Source: Streptomyces sp. CB01201 (lineage in GTDB: Bacteria; Actinomycetota; Actinomycetes; Streptomycetales; Streptomycetaceae). From it: a stretch of 64,000 nucleotides of DNA. The stretch's first letter is position 1; every line of letters starts with the position of its first letter. The notes under the pieces are model-generated. The model was given only the letters and a program-made list of their open reading frames with translations, searched no databases and had not been told where the DNA came from. The DNA is taken from NCBI RefSeq assembly GCF_002803085.1, contig NZ_NNBJ01000009.1, forward strand, positions 124,001 through 188,000, written 5' to 3'. Below are positions 49,142-60,300 of this stretch, in pieces. A program made the translations under genes and the position numbers.

Positions 49142-50806
49142 TTGGCTTCCACCCGAGCACGGACAGGTGTGGTGCCGGCACGGGACTTTCCCTGGGGCAG
49201 TGCCCCCTACCCGGTCCTGATCGCTGACACGTACGGCATTCTCGTGGAGCGCAACCAAGTTGCCGCCGCACTGCTGCCCCTGGCGGTCCCGGGGGCGCTC
49301 CTGCGGGACACGGTCCCGAGCTGGCTCGCGTCCGCCCATCACGCAATGCCACTCCCCGGACCACGCACGGAAGAAGCGGACTCAAGAACTGCGCGGACGC
49401 TCACGGGCACCATCGACGGCCGCCGTTTCGAAGCCCACCCGACCGTGCGCGACGACGGCACGGTGGCCTGGTGGCTGGTGGACGACACCGACCACCAACT
49501 GGCCCACGAGGCACTGGAGATGGAGCGGGAGCGCACCGCGTTCCTCGCCGAGGCGTCCAACACGCTGCTCTCCTCACTGAACCTGGGGCGCTGCATGGAT
49601 GTGACGGCGCAACTGGCCGCTGAAAGCCTCGCGGACGCCGCCGTGGCCATCGCACCCTCGCGGGGCCGTCGACTGCCGGTGGTGCGATGCGTGCGCGGCG
49701 GCTCTCCCGTACCGGCCCAGGAGACGGTGGATCCGGACGCCGTGCCGGGTCTCGGGGAGGCGCTGCGTGGGTTTCCGCCGATCCCCTCCCGGTGGATCGA
49801 TCCGGCCGCGGCTCCCGCCTGGATGGTGCCCGAGGGCTTCGGGCCGGTCAATTCGGTAGTGATCACCCCGCTGCCCGGACACGGCGTCCCGGCCGGGGCG
49901 TTGGTCCTGCTGCGCAGGGCGGAGACGGCTGCCTTCAGCGAGGACGAAGAGGTCTTCGCCAGGCTCTTCGCCGCCCGCGCCGGCGCCGCGATGTCGGCGG
50001 CCCGTCTGTATGCGGAGCAGTCCGCGATCACCGACGTGCTCACACAGGAGCTGCTGCCGCCGGTCCTGCACCGGATTTCCGGAGTCGACTTCGCGGGGCG
50101 CTACCGGCCTTCCGCCGACGACGAGCGGATCGGCGGCGACTTCTACGACGTCCATCCCGCCGCGGTGGAGGGCGAGGCCTCTTTGGTGACGCTCGGAGAC
50201 GTGTGCGGCAAAGGTCTGGAGGCCGCTGTCCTCACGGGCAAGATCCGCAACACCCTGCACGCACTGCTGCCTCTGGCGGACGACCACCAGCGCATGCTGG
50301 ACCTCCTCAACACCGCGCTGCTGAACTCCCATCACACTCGCTACGCGACCCTGCTCCTGGCCTCGGCGATCCGCCGGGGCGGCACCGTGGACGTGAAGGT
50401 GACCAGCGCGGGTCATCCGCCCCCGCTGATCGTCCGCACCGGCGGCACGGTGGAGGTCGCGGACACGCGCGGCACCCTGGTGGGGGCCATGCCCCGCATC
50501 AATTCCCGCACAGCCACGGTCACCCTCGCTCCGGGTGAATCCTGCGTTCTGTACACGGACGGAATCACCGAGGCCAAGGGGGGCCCGATGGGCGACACCC
50601 TGTTCGGTGAGGAACGCCTCACGCAGGCCCTGTCCCGATGCGCGGGAATGCCCGCCGAGGGCATCTGCGAACACGTGCAGATGCTGGCCTCCCAATGGCT
50701 GGGAAACCGACGCCACGACGACATGGCCGTCGTCGTGATCTCCGCACCGCGCTCACATCACCTCAGTGCCGTGGACGGCCGCACGCGCGGCAGATTCACC
50801 GGCTGA
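49142..50806 (+). CDS. PAS-GAF-SpoIIE protein phosphatase (paralogue)
   Basis: A 554-aa protein aligned end to end with the 40679-42346 product, about three quarters identical by eye: PAS (about 18-120), GAF (about 130-290), SpoIIE/PPM (about 315-540). Metal motifs I-G-G-D-F-Y-D, T-L-G-D-V-C-G-K-G, L-Y-T-D-G-I-T-E and R-R-H-D-D-M-A-V-V are intact. TTG start supported by the shared leader. Unlike the paralogue it has no B12-binding or STAS gene directly attached; an RsbW-like and a STAS gene lie convergently downstream. Confidence 0.92.
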   Translation: MASTRARTGVVPARDFPWGSAPYPVLIADTYGILVERNQVAAALLPLAVPGALLRDTVPSWLASAHHAMPLPGPRTEEADSRTARTLTGTIDGRRFEAHPTVRDDGTVAWWLVDDTDHQLAHEALEMERERTAFLAEASNTLLSSLNLGRCMDVTAQLAAESLADAAVAIAPSRGRRLPVVRCVRGGSPVPAQETVDPDAVPGLGEALRGFPPIPSRWIDPAAAPAWMVPEGFGPVNSVVITPLPGHGVPAGALVLLRRAETAAFSEDEEVFARLFAARAGAAMSAARLYAEQSAITDVLTQELLPPVLHRISGVDFAGRYRPSADDERIGGDFYDVHPAAVEGEASLVTLGDVCGKGLEAAVLTGKIRNTLHALLPLADDHQRMLDLLNTALLNSHHTRYATLLLASAIRRGGTVDVKVTSAGHPPPLIVRTGGTVEVADTRGTLVGAMPRINSRTATVTLAPGESCVLYTDGITEAKGGPMGDTLFGEERLTQALSRCAGMPAEGICEHVQMLASQWLGNRRHDDMAVVVISAPRSHHLSAVDGRTRGRFTG

Positions 50807-50923
50807 GCATCGGCACTGCGCACCGTCCGTCCAGCCCCCGGCCGCCCGGCTCGGCCACCTCAGGCACCAGCCGGTTGCGGACGAACCGGCAGATATCGCG
50901 AGTTCGGAGGGCGGACGGGCCGT

Positions 50924-51388
50924 TCAGAGCGGCTTGAGGGGGAAGAGGGCGGTGACGCGCTTGCCCGCGTCGGACGTGGTGGTGTGCAGGTCCGAGCAGA
51001 GCATGGCCACCAGGTGGAGTCCGTGGCCTCGCGGCCGGGTGGTGTCGCGCGGCTGTTGCCGGGGCTCCCGGCGAGAGCTGTCGCGCACGCGGATCCGCAG
51101 CTGCTCGGCACCGACGGTGAGTTCCAGTTCGAGCCCACCGGGACCTGGCGCATGGCGCATGGCGTTGGTGACCAGTTCACTGACCACGAGCTGGGCGTCC
51201 TGGCTCGTCTGCGTGTGGGGCGGGTGCCCGGCGCGAGCGAGCAGGGCTCGTACTGCTCTGCGCGCGTGGGCGATGGGGAGGCCGTCTGCGCCCCAGCTGA
51301 TGCTGTCCCTGAGGGAACCATCGAAGTCGTATACGGGCGGGAGGGCCATGAGGCTGTTCCTGGGCTGTAGTCCCTGACGTGTGATCAT
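50924..51388 (-). CDS. RsbW-like ATP-binding protein (anti-sigma factor kinase family)
   Basis: A 154-aa HATPase_c protein: N-box L-V-V-S-E-L-V-T-N-A-M-R-H-A, R-V-R-D-S-S and R-P-R-G-H-G-L-H-L-V. The ATP site looks intact, so it may phosphorylate a STAS protein or sequester a sigma factor. ATG at 51388 follows GAGAG; an internal ATG at 51349 with AGGA upstream is an alternative. The STAS gene 62 bases upstream on the same strand is the natural partner. Confidence 0.85.
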   Translation of the reverse strand: MITRQGLQPRNSLMALPPVYDFDGSLRDSISWGADGLPIAHARRAVRALLARAGHPPHTQTSQDAQLVVSELVTNAMRHAPGPGGLELELTVGAEQLRIRVRDSSRREPRQQPRDTTRPRGHGLHLVAMLCSDLHTTTSDAGKRVTALFPLKPL

Positions 51389-51450
51389 GTGGTCTCTCTG
51401 GCGTGACGAATGCCTACCCCGTATCCGCCGGGATATATGAGGTATCGGTT

Positions 51451-51801
51451 TCAGCCGGCCTGTGTGGGGCCGTTTTCGACGATGGTGAAGTGTTCCAGAA
51501 CTCCGCTGAGGGACAGCAGCCGATGCACGCCGGGCGGAAGCGGGCCGAGCAGCACCATCGGCCGTCCTGCGGCCCGGTGCCGGCTCCGCGCCTCCAGCAG
51601 AGCGTTGAGCAGCATGCTGTCGGCGAAGCGCACCGCGGACAGATCCACCGCGGTGAGGGTCGGCCCTGTCTCGTGGGCCGCTTCCCACACCGCGGCGAAA
51701 TCGTCGGCGTCGTCGGCGTCCGTGTCACCGCTCACGGTGATCAGCAGTGTCTCGTCCAGTCTGGTGACGAGCACCTTCGGACCGTCGGGAAAACCATGCA
51801 T
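51451..51801 (-). CDS. STAS domain protein (anti-anti-sigma factor)
   Basis: A 116-aa STAS protein: L-L-I-T-V-S-G-D-T-D, then VDLSAVRFADSMLLNALLEA with the D-S phosphorylation site. It is encoded upstream of the RsbW-like gene at 50924 and downstream of another RsbW-like gene at 51885, all on the minus strand, giving a kinase-STAS-kinase set. Confidence 0.85.
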   Translation of the reverse strand: MHGFPDGPKVLVTRLDETLLITVSGDTDADDADDFAAVWEAAHETGPTLTAVDLSAVRFADSMLLNALLEARSRHRAAGRPMVLLGPLPPGVHRLLSLSGVLEHFTIVENGPTQAG

Positions 51802-51884
51802 GGCGGCATTTTTGCACGCTCACGCACGTGCCACTCCATGCGGTATCGGGTCACGCCGATCTTCGCGGTAGTGGCAGCCCGGCG

Positions 51885-52304
51885 TCAGCTGTAGGAGATT
51901 CCGTCGAGCACGGCTGTCACGGTCTTGCCCCTCGCGCCGGTTTCGACAGAGACCGAGCGGGCGAGGTTCTCCACCATCAGCCAACCGAAACCGCCGGGCA
52001 CCGAAGGATCCCGTGGAATCCGCGTGGGCTGTGACGTACTGCGGTCGGCGACCTGGAGGACCAGTGCGTCGTCGCGTACCCAGGCGCTGAAGCGGGTGAT
52101 CCCGCCACCGTGGCGCAGGGCATTGGCCACCAGTTCGCTGGCCACCAGCAGCACGTCCTCGTACAGGCGCCGGGCCTGGTGGCGAGGAAGGGTGTCGCAC
52201 AGCGGCAGAACCGCTGCCCCCGCCTCTGTCCGCGCCTGGGCGCAGGTGAAGTCCGGCGGCGAGGAGGCTACATCATCCGGTGACGGACTCTCGTGGACCG
52301 ACAT
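51885..52304 (-). CDS. RsbW-like ATP-binding protein
   Basis: A 139-aa HATPase_c protein: N-box L-V-A-S-E-L-V-A-N-A-L-R-H-G-G-G, V-A-D-R-S, G-G-F-G-W-L-M-V and G-K-T-V-T-A-V. All ATP-binding motifs are present. ATG at 52304 has GGGGG six bases upstream; the longer open frame before it lacks coding character. Likely anti-sigma kinase of the same partner-switching set. Confidence 0.86.
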   Translation of the reverse strand: MSVHESPSPDDVASSPPDFTCAQARTEAGAAVLPLCDTLPRHQARRLYEDVLLVASELVANALRHGGGITRFSAWVRDDALVLQVADRSTSQPTRIPRDPSVPGGFGWLMVENLARSVSVETGARGKTVTAVLDGISYS

Positions 52305-52479
52305 GGCGCACCCCCTTTTCCGTGTTATGCGTCTTTTATGTCTCGCGTCTCGTCTGCCCGACGCCTTCGGCACCATGCGTTCGCACATCTTCGCGCACGG
52401 GCCCCCGCTTCCGTCAGCCGCCCTCGTGTGCGTCCGCGCACACTTCTTCAGCAAGTTCCCGGCGCGAACGTGTGGGCGC

Positions 52480-52812
52480 TCAGGGCAGCAGCTGTTTGGT
52501 CTGGGGATCGAAGCAGACGAGGTCATGGGCCCGCGCGAGACCAGCGACGTACTCGACCGCCTCGGCCCTTCCGGGGCCGCTGATGGCGATCAGCAGGAGC
52601 GGGCCGCTGGCCTGCGAGGTCACAGCCGTGCGCTCCTCGTCCGTCTCCGAAGGCCAGCGCGAGGCGAGGGCCTCCTTGATCTTCAGGACGAGTGCGGTCG
52701 CGGTCTGCCTCGGACCCGACAGATAGAGATCCCGGAGCTCGTCGTACGCCGCGCGGGCCTCGCTCGTGTCCTGAAGCGAGTTCGAGTCCCACAGCGCCAA
52801 GTGATAGGTCAT
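52480..52812 (-). CDS. Hypothetical protein
   Basis: A 110-aa soluble protein beginning M-T-Y-H-L-A-L-W-D-S, with a helical middle and a terminal G-L-A-R-A-H-D-L-V-C-F-D-P-Q-T. No family recognised. A GTG at 52827 is an alternative start. Its third-position bias supports coding. It lies in line with the signalling genes but separated by 175 bases. Confidence 0.65.
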   Translation of the reverse strand: MTYHLALWDSNSLQDTSEARAAYDELRDLYLSGPRQTATALVLKIKEALASRWPSETDEERTAVTSQASGPLLLIAISGPGRAEAVEYVAGLARAHDLVCFDPQTKQLLP

Positions 52813-52967
52813 ACCCCAGATTCGCACCTCGCCGCGTTGCCCGCGCCGGATGTGCGGTTCTGTGACGCAGCGCCTTTCAGCGGGAACGGCCCACCCACGG
52901 CCGGGGCCGGACGGCAGAGAGTCCCGCCACCGGGGCGGGACAGTCCGTGGAGCGGCAGTGTTCGGGG

Positions 52968-53174
52968 TCAGCTGGCCGGAATCGGTCCGGTCACCTTCTC
53001 CAAGCGGAGCAGATCGTGCGGGTTGAGGCCGGACAGCTCGCAGATCGCCTCCACGGAGCCTCCGCGGCGAAGGGCTGCCACTGCTTCGAGTTCGGTATCG
53101 GCCCGAGCGGCGTCGAGCGCCTCCTGGGCGTCACGCAGGCGGTTGGAGGCCAGTTCGAGCGAGACGAGTTCCAT
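52968..53174 (-). CDS. Small protein with coiled coil and possible helix-turn-helix
   Basis: A 68-aa protein: an N-terminal amphipathic helix (SLELASNRLRDAQEALDAAR) then a short HTH-like segment (G-S-V-E-A-I-C-E-L-S-G-L-N-P-H-D-L-L-R). ATG with GGGGGC directly before it. It may bind DNA, but no family name can be given. Confidence 0.6.
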   Translation of the reverse strand: MELVSLELASNRLRDAQEALDAARADTELEAVAALRRGGSVEAICELSGLNPHDLLRLEKVTGPIPAS

Positions 53175-53282
53175 GCCCCCGAGGATCCCATGCCGGCCGG
53201 CATCGACGGCAACGGACAGGCCCAGTGCCTCATCGGCGCGCAGCAGTTCGACGGGGCGGGCGGCAGGAGAGCCGTGCCGGGT

Positions 53283-53837
53283 TCAGTCCAGCGACATCCT
53301 CCTCTGCTCTTCCCCGGGCCGTCTCTCCGATGTGCCGGCCGTGGGGATTCTCAGCATCTTGGTCACCGATCCGTCGTCACCGACCACGTCGCGGACGTAC
53401 CGGAAGCCCAGCCGCTCGCACATCGCGAGGCTCGCGGCGTTGTCCGCACCGACCATGCCCCAGGCCTCGGTCAGGCCGAGATCGTCGGCCGCGTGTCTCA
53501 GCAGTCCCCCGACCACCTCTCCGCCCAGGCCTCGGCCCCAGTACGCGGGGAGGAGGGCGGCCACCAATTCGTGGCCGGGTACGTTGCCGGTCTTCTTGAC
53601 TTCGGCGTGACCGACGTACACGCCGTCCTGCCACAGACCCCAGACGTCGAAGCGACGCCCTGGATACACCTCGGTGAGGATCGCCGTGAACAGTGCGCGG
53701 AGTTCGGGTTCCGGCACGAGGTCCTGGCCCATCCAGCGGCACACCTCCTCGTCGCGCAGCAGGGACACGAAGTGCTCCTCGTCCTCGGGCCGGTAGGGGA
53801 GGAAGTGCAGGCGGTCGGTGTGGAATTCGGGGGTCAT
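53283..53837 (-). CDS. GNAT family N-acetyltransferase (RimJ/RimL type)
   Basis: A 184-aa acetyltransferase: L-H-F-L-P-Y-R-P-E-D at the start, the acetyl-CoA site Y-W-G-R-G-L-G-G-E-V and A-D-N-A-A-S-L-A-M-C-E-R-L-G-F-R-Y, the RimJ/L pattern. It follows mbtH on the same strand at the end of the NRPS cluster, so it may acetylate the peptide product or give self-resistance; it could also be unrelated. Confidence 0.85.
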   Translation of the reverse strand: MTPEFHTDRLHFLPYRPEDEEHFVSLLRDEEVCRWMGQDLVPEPELRALFTAILTEVYPGRRFDVWGLWQDGVYVGHAEVKKTGNVPGHELVAALLPAYWGRGLGGEVVGGLLRHAADDLGLTEAWGMVGADNAASLAMCERLGFRYVRDVVGDDGSVTKMLRIPTAGTSERRPGEEQRRMSLD

Positions 53838-53977
53838 GGCGGGTTCCTCGGTGTCGGCGCTGCGGGGAAGGCGGGGGCCCGGCCACTGTGGTGGCGCGGC
53901 CGGGGTTGCTCGTGCTGTGCGCAGGCGCGGGGCGCCGGACCGGTCGGGCCGGTCCGGCGCTGCCCGCCGGCCGGGCC

Positions 53978-54181
53978 TCAGGCTCCGGTGTTCTCCATGC
54001 GTTCGCGCAGGCTGCGGGGACGCATGTCCGTCCAGACCTCGTCGACGTACGAGGTGCACTCGGACTCGGTCCCCTCCTTGCCGACGGGCTGCCAGCCGGC
54101 GGGGACCTCGATGTCGACCGGCCAGAGGGAGTACTGCTCTTCGTCGTTGCGCAGCACCTGGTAGCGGGTGTTCTCGTCCAT
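53978..54181 (-). CDS. MbtH family protein
   Basis: A 67-aa MbtH-like protein: Y-Q-V-L-R-N-D-E-E-Q-Y-S-L-W-P, P-A-G-W-Q, S-Y-V-D-E-V-W-T-D-M-R-P-R-S-L, the three conserved tryptophans. These proteins bind NRPS adenylation domains and are often needed for their solubility and activity. It lies 140 bases downstream of the NRPS gene, the expected position. Confidence 0.95.
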   Translation of the reverse strand: MDENTRYQVLRNDEEQYSLWPVDIEVPAGWQPVGKEGTESECTSYVDEVWTDMRPRSLRERMENTGA

Positions 54182-54321
54182 GATTCGATCCTTCGTGAAG
54201 GGTGGGTGACCGGTCGGGCCGGCCGGGAGGGTCGAGGTGTTGGCCGGGGTCGGGGCACGCGGGTGCCGGGGGCTGCGGTCCCGGGGCCGCCGTTGGGGCC
54301 CTCGGCGCCGAAGAGGTTCGG

Positions 54322-57300
54322 TCACTGGCCGCCTCTGGCATGACGGGCGATGTGACGCAGGGCCTCGGCGAATTCCTCGGCCACGCGGCTCACTGTCGCC
54401 GTGTCGTGCAGGTCCGGGCGGTGGTGCCAGGTGAAGGCGAGACGGCCGTGCTCGACGGAACCGACGATCTCCAGTGCGTGCGAGCCGCCGTCACGGGGGT
54501 CGTGGTCCTGGCCGAGGGGGCCGTGCTGCACGCGGACGAGGCCGTTCCCGGTGGCTTCGGGGCGTGCGTCCCACTGGCCCAGGTAGTTGAACACCAGCTG
54601 GCTGTGCGCGCCCGCGCCCAGCTGTTCGCGCTGTTCCGGAGTGCCGTACGTGCGCAGCGCTCCGAAGCCGACGCCCTTGCCGGGTACGGCCCGCAGCTGA
54701 CGTCGTACCGACTTCACCAGGGCCCGCCAGTCGCGATCGGGCCCGAGTCGGCCCGGGTCGTCGACCTGGAGGGCGATGGGGTGGACGCTGGTGAACCAGC
54801 CGACGGTGCGGGTCAGGTCGACCCCGTCGATCAGGTCCTCGCGGCCGTGGCCCTCCAGGTCGAGACGGACCCGTTCCTGACCGGCCCAGCGGGCCAGGGC
54901 GAGGGCCAGGGCTGCGAGCAGCACGTCGTTGATGCGGGTGCGGTAGGCCGTGGGCGCGGCACGCAGCAGGGTTTCGGTGTCCTCCTCGTCGAGTTCGATG
55001 CCGATCACGGCAGCCGGCGCGGTGTGGACGGAGTCGGGCCCGTGGTCGGGCGCTGTTGCCGCCTCCACGATGTCGCGCCAGTGGGGCAGCTCGGCGTCGA
55101 GCCCGCCCGCGCGGACGTGTGCGGCGATCTGGCGGGCCCAGTCCCGGAAGCTGGTGCTGCGCTCCCCCAGGTCGACGGGGGCGCCCCGAACCGCCTGCTG
55201 GTAGGCCGTTTCCAGGTCGTCGCCGAGGATGCGCCAGGAGACGGCGTCCACGACCAGGTGGTGGGCGATGAGGAGCAGGTGGGCGGGGCGGCCGGGGCCG
55301 CCGGTGAACAGTGCCGCTCGCAGGTGCGGGCCGTGGGCGAGGTCGAAGCCGGCGTGCAGTTCGTCGGCGGTCTTCTCCATGACCGCGTCCGCGTCTTCCG
55401 GGGACAGTCCGGACAGGTCGTACTGGAGGAGGAAGTCGGGCTCGTCCGGACGGGCGGCGGCGGGCGGCGGGTTGAACTGGTGCCAGCCGTCGGCGTCCCG
55501 CGTGAAGCGCATGCGCAGCGCGTCGTGGTGTTCGAGGAGGGCGAGGAGCGCGGCGTTGAGGGCGTTCGGGTCCGGGGTCCCGTCGAGTTCGAGCAGCGCC
55601 GATTGGTTGAAGTGGTGGTGGGCGGCGCGGGGTGTGGTGAGGAACCAGTCCTGGATCGGGGTGAGCGGCACCTCACCGGTCGCCGGGCCCTGGGCGGTCT
55701 GCTGGGGGGCGGTGCGGACGACCGAGGCCAGCGAACCGAGGGTCTGGTGTGTGAACAGGTCCCGGGTCACCAGATGGAGGCCGTCGCGGCGCAGCCGGGA
55801 GACGACCTGCATGCTCAGGATGGAGTCGCCGCCGAGGGCGAAGAAGTTGTCGTCGATGCCGATGTCGGTGACGCCGAGGACATCGGACCAGATGCGGGCG
55901 ATGCGCCGCTCGGTGTCGGTGCGCGGCGCGCGGTAGGGCCTGCCGGTGCTCAGGGCCGGTCCGGGGACGGGCAGGGCCCGCCGGTCGAGCTTGCCGTTCG
56001 GCGTGAGCGGCAGGCGCTCCAGCGGCACGAAGAGCGAGGGCACCATGTGCGGCGGCAGCGTTTCGCCGAGGTGCTCGCGCAGGTCGTCGACGGGGAGCGG
56101 GGCGGGGCCGCCGGCCTGGTCGGCCGCCGGCCGGGCCGGCACGACGTAGGCGACGAGCCGGGCCGGGCCCGAGGTCGGCGCGGGCTGCCCGTCGTCGGTC
56201 GCGGGGCGGGACGCGTCGGTGCGGACGACGACCACGGCGTCCCGGACCAGGGGGCTTCGGCGCAGCGCGCTCTCTATCTCTCCCGGTTCGATGCGGAAGC
56301 CGCGCAGCTTGACCTGGTCGTCTACGCGTCCCGCGTAGACGAGTTCGCCGTCCGCGCCCCAGCGGGCCAGGTCCCCGGTGCGGTACATCCGCTCCCCCGG
56401 CAGCCCGAACGGGTCCGGGAGGAACCGCTGGGCGGTCAGGCCGGCACGGCCGAGGTAACCGCGGGCCAGGCCTGGGCCCGCCACGTACAGCTCGCCCGTG
56501 ACACCGGGCGGGACGGGCCGAAGAGCGGTGTCGAGGACGTACAGGCAGGTGCTGCCCGAGGGGCGGCCGATGGACGGGGTGCCGGCGTCGGGGGCGAGCG
56601 GGCCGGTCCAGCTGGCGACGACGGTGGCTTCGGTCGGCCCATAGGAGTTGATCATGCGGCGGCCGGGGGCCCAGGTGGTGACCAGGTGGGCGGGGCATGC
56701 CTCGGCGCCGACGATCAGGGTCCGCAGGGCGGAGAGTTCGGCGGCCTTCTCCTCGGGGACGGTGGCGAGGGCGGCCGGGGGGATGAGGGTGTGGCTGATG
56801 CGTCGGACGGCCAGCACCTCTGCCAGCCGGTCGCCGACCAGCGGGCCTTCCTCCCCGGTGACCAGGGTGGCGCCGCTGAGCAGCGAGGTGCACAGCTCAA
56901 GGACGGAGGCGTCGAAGCTCGGGGAGGCGAACTGGAGCACCCGGTCACCGGGGCCGGCCGCGTAGCGCTCGGCCGCCGCGGCGGCGAAGGACGCGAGTCC
57001 CCGGTGGGTCACCACGACACCCTTGGGCGTGCCGGTGGATCCCGAGGTGTAGATGACGTAGGCGGGGTGTCCGGGCCGCAGCGGGTCGGTGCGGTCGGCG
57101 TCGGTGGGCGCGGTGTCCGGTCCGTCCGCCGTCAGGACCTCCGCGGGATCCGTCACGACGTGGTGGGCGCCCGCGTCGCGGATCATGAACTCCCGGCGGG
57201 CCGCCGGGTAGTCGGGATCGACGGGCAGGAAGGCACCGCCGGCCTTGGCGACGGCGAGCTGGGCCACCACCATGGCGGTCGAGCGGGGCAGGGCGAGGGC

Positions 57301-60300
57301 GACCACTCGCTCCGGTCCGACGCCGTCGTGGATCAGGCGGTGCGCGAACCGGTTGGCGGCCCGGTCGAGTTCCTCGTAGGTCAGCTCCCGATCGCCGTCG
57401 CAGAGCGCGGTCGCGGCGGGCGTGCGGGTCGCCTGCCGCTGGAACAGGTCGGGCAGCGACGACTCCGGTACGGCGGCGCCGCCCCGGCCCAGGGCGAGGA
57501 GCTCGCGCTCCTGCTGTCCCGAGGTCAGCGGCAGGGCGCCGAGCGGACGGGCGGGGTCGGTGGCGACCGCGTCGAGGAGGATTCCGAGGTGTGCGGCCAG
57601 GCGGTCCGCGGTGGCCGCGTCGAACAGGTCGGTGTTGTAGGAGAGCAGGCCGTGCAGTGCTCCGTCCGGTGCCTCGGCGAATTCGAGGGTGAGGTCGAAG
57701 GCGGCCTGATGGGTGTCGGTCTCGACGTCGCTGACGCGGAGGCCCGGGAGGTCGAGGTCGGCGGCGGGGGTGTTCTGCAGGACGACCATGACCTGGAAGA
57801 GCGGTGTGCGGCTGGTGTCCCGGACCGGTTGAACCGCGTCCACGATGCGCTCGAAGGGGACGTCCTGGTGCGCGAAGGCGTCGAGGACCGTCTGGCGGAC
57901 GGTGCCGAGGAAGTCGGTGAACGGTCGCCCGGTGTCGACCTGGGAGCGGAGGACGAGGGTGTTGACGAAGAACCCGACGACGTGCTCGGTCTCGGCGCGG
58001 TCGCGTCCGGAGGTCACGGTGCCGACGGCGATGTCGCGCTGTCCGGAGAGCCGCGCCAAGTAGGCCTGTGCGGCGGCCACCAGGGTGGTGAACAGGGTGG
58101 TGCCGTTCTCCCTGGCGACCCGGGTCAGCCGTGCGGTCGTGTCGGCGGGCACGACGAGGCGGGTGGTGGCGCCGTTGCTGGTGCGGACGGCGGGGCGGGG
58201 CCGGTCGGTGGGCAGGTCCAGTGCTGCCGTGTCGGCCAAGTGGTCGGTCCAGTAGGCGAGTTGGCCGTCGGCTTCGGCGGCTCCCGCAGTGCGTTGCCAG
58301 GCCGCGTAATCGACGTACTGGATCGGCAGCGGTGTCAACGGGGCTTCGTGGTGGCCGAGTTGCGCGCGGTAGGAGTGGGCCAGGTCACCGAGGAGGACCG
58401 AGGTGGACCAGCCGTCGGTGACGATGTGGTGCATGCCGAGGGCCAGGGCGTGGTCGTCATCGGCGAGCCGGACCAGACTGGTGCGAAGGAGCGGCCCTTG
58501 GCGCAGGTCGAAGGGGCGCTCGCGTTCCTTCGTGAGCAGTGCGCGCAGGGCCGGATCCCGTTCCGCCGCGGGCAGCGCGGACAGGTCGTGCAGCGGCAGC
58601 GGCACCGAGTGCGGCGGGTGGACGATCTGCACGCCGTGGCCGTCCGCGCTGTCGAAGGTGGTGCGCAGCGACTCGTGGCGGGCGACGAGAGAGCCGACGG
58701 CGGCTGCGAGCGCTCCGGTGTCGAGGTGGCCGCGCAGGCGCAGGGCGAGCGCGGTCACGTACTCGCTGCCGCCGGGCGCGAACTCCTCCAGGAACCAGAG
58801 GCGTTGCTGGGCGTACGACATCGGGAGCGCCGCGTCGCGGGCGGCCGGGGTGATGGCCGGGCGGGCGTCATGGGACTCCTCGGTGAGGAGCGTGGCGAGT
58901 GCGGCCGGGGTGGGGCGGGTGAAGACGTCCCGGGGGGTGAGATCGGTCGCGAAGGCCTCGGAGAGGCGGGCGGCGAGCCGGATGCTGAGGATGGAGTCGC
59001 CGCCCAGGGCGAAGAAGTCGTCGTCGACACCGGGCGGTTCCATCCCGAGTACGTGGCCGAAGACCTCGGCCGCGCGGCGCTCGGCCTCGGTGCGGGGCTC
59101 GGTGCGCTCCGCGCGCGGGGCGGCCCCGGGTGCGGGCAGGGCGGCGCGGTCGACCTTTCCGTTGGCGCTCAGGGGCAGCGCGTCCAGCGGGACGATGTCG
59201 GTGGGCACCAGATAGTCGGGCAGGGTACGGCCGGCGAAGTCCCGCAGGTCCGCCGGATTCCGGCCGGCCGGGCCCACGACGTAGGCGATCAGCCGTTTGG
59301 CGCCGGACCGGCCCGTACCGGCGAGCACCGCCACGTCCGCCACCTCGGGGTGTCCGGCGAGGACGGCCTCGACCTCGCCCGGCTCCACCCGGAAGCCGCG
59401 GATCTTGACCTGGTCGTCCGCGCGTCCCAGGAACTCCACCGTGCCGTCCGGGCGGCGGCGCGCCAGGTCACCGGTGCGGTACATGCGGGCGCCGGCGGGG
59501 CCCTGGGGGTCGGCGAGGAAGCGGGCCGCGGTGTCGCCGGGGCGCCCGAGGTATCCGCGGGCCACGCCCTCGCCGGCGAGATACAGCTCACCGGCACTGC
59601 CCGGCGGGACGGGTCGCAGCCGTCCGTCGAGGACGTGGACGCGCATGTCGTCCAGGGGGCGGCCGATCGGGACGGTGTCCGGCACGTCGGACGCGTCGGC
59701 CAGCGCGTGGGACGTCGCGAAGGTCGTGGCCTCGGTGGGGCCGTAGCCGTCGACGACGCTCAGCCCGGGGCAGGCGGTGAGGACGCGACGCAGGGCGGCG
59801 GCGGGCACCACGTCACCGCCGGTCCACACCTGCCGCAGGCCGGCGAAGCAGTCCGGCGCGTCCTGGGCGAGGAGGCGGAAGAGCCCGGCCGTCAGCCACA
59901 GTGCCGTCAGCTCCCCCGCGCCGGCGAGGCGCCGGATCAGGGCGCCGTCGACGGTGCCCTCGGGGGCGACGACCACACGGCCGCCGTTCAGCAGCGGCGC
60001 CCACACCTCGAAGGTGGCCGCGTCGAACGCCACCGGGGAGTGCAGCAGCACCCGGTCACTGATGCCGTCGGCGAACCGGCTGTCGGTGGCCAGCGCCGCC
60101 ACGTCCCGGTGGCGCACCGCCACCGGCTTGGGCCGGCCGGTCGAGCCGGAGGTGAACATGATGTACGCCAGTCGGTCGGGATCGCCGGACGGCAGCGACG
60201 CCCCGTCGTCGCCCGTGCGGGCGGCGGCGACATCGGCGGCGGTGAGCTTGGCCGTGACGCCGGCCGCGTCGAGCAGGACCCGGCGGCGCTCCTCGGGAGC

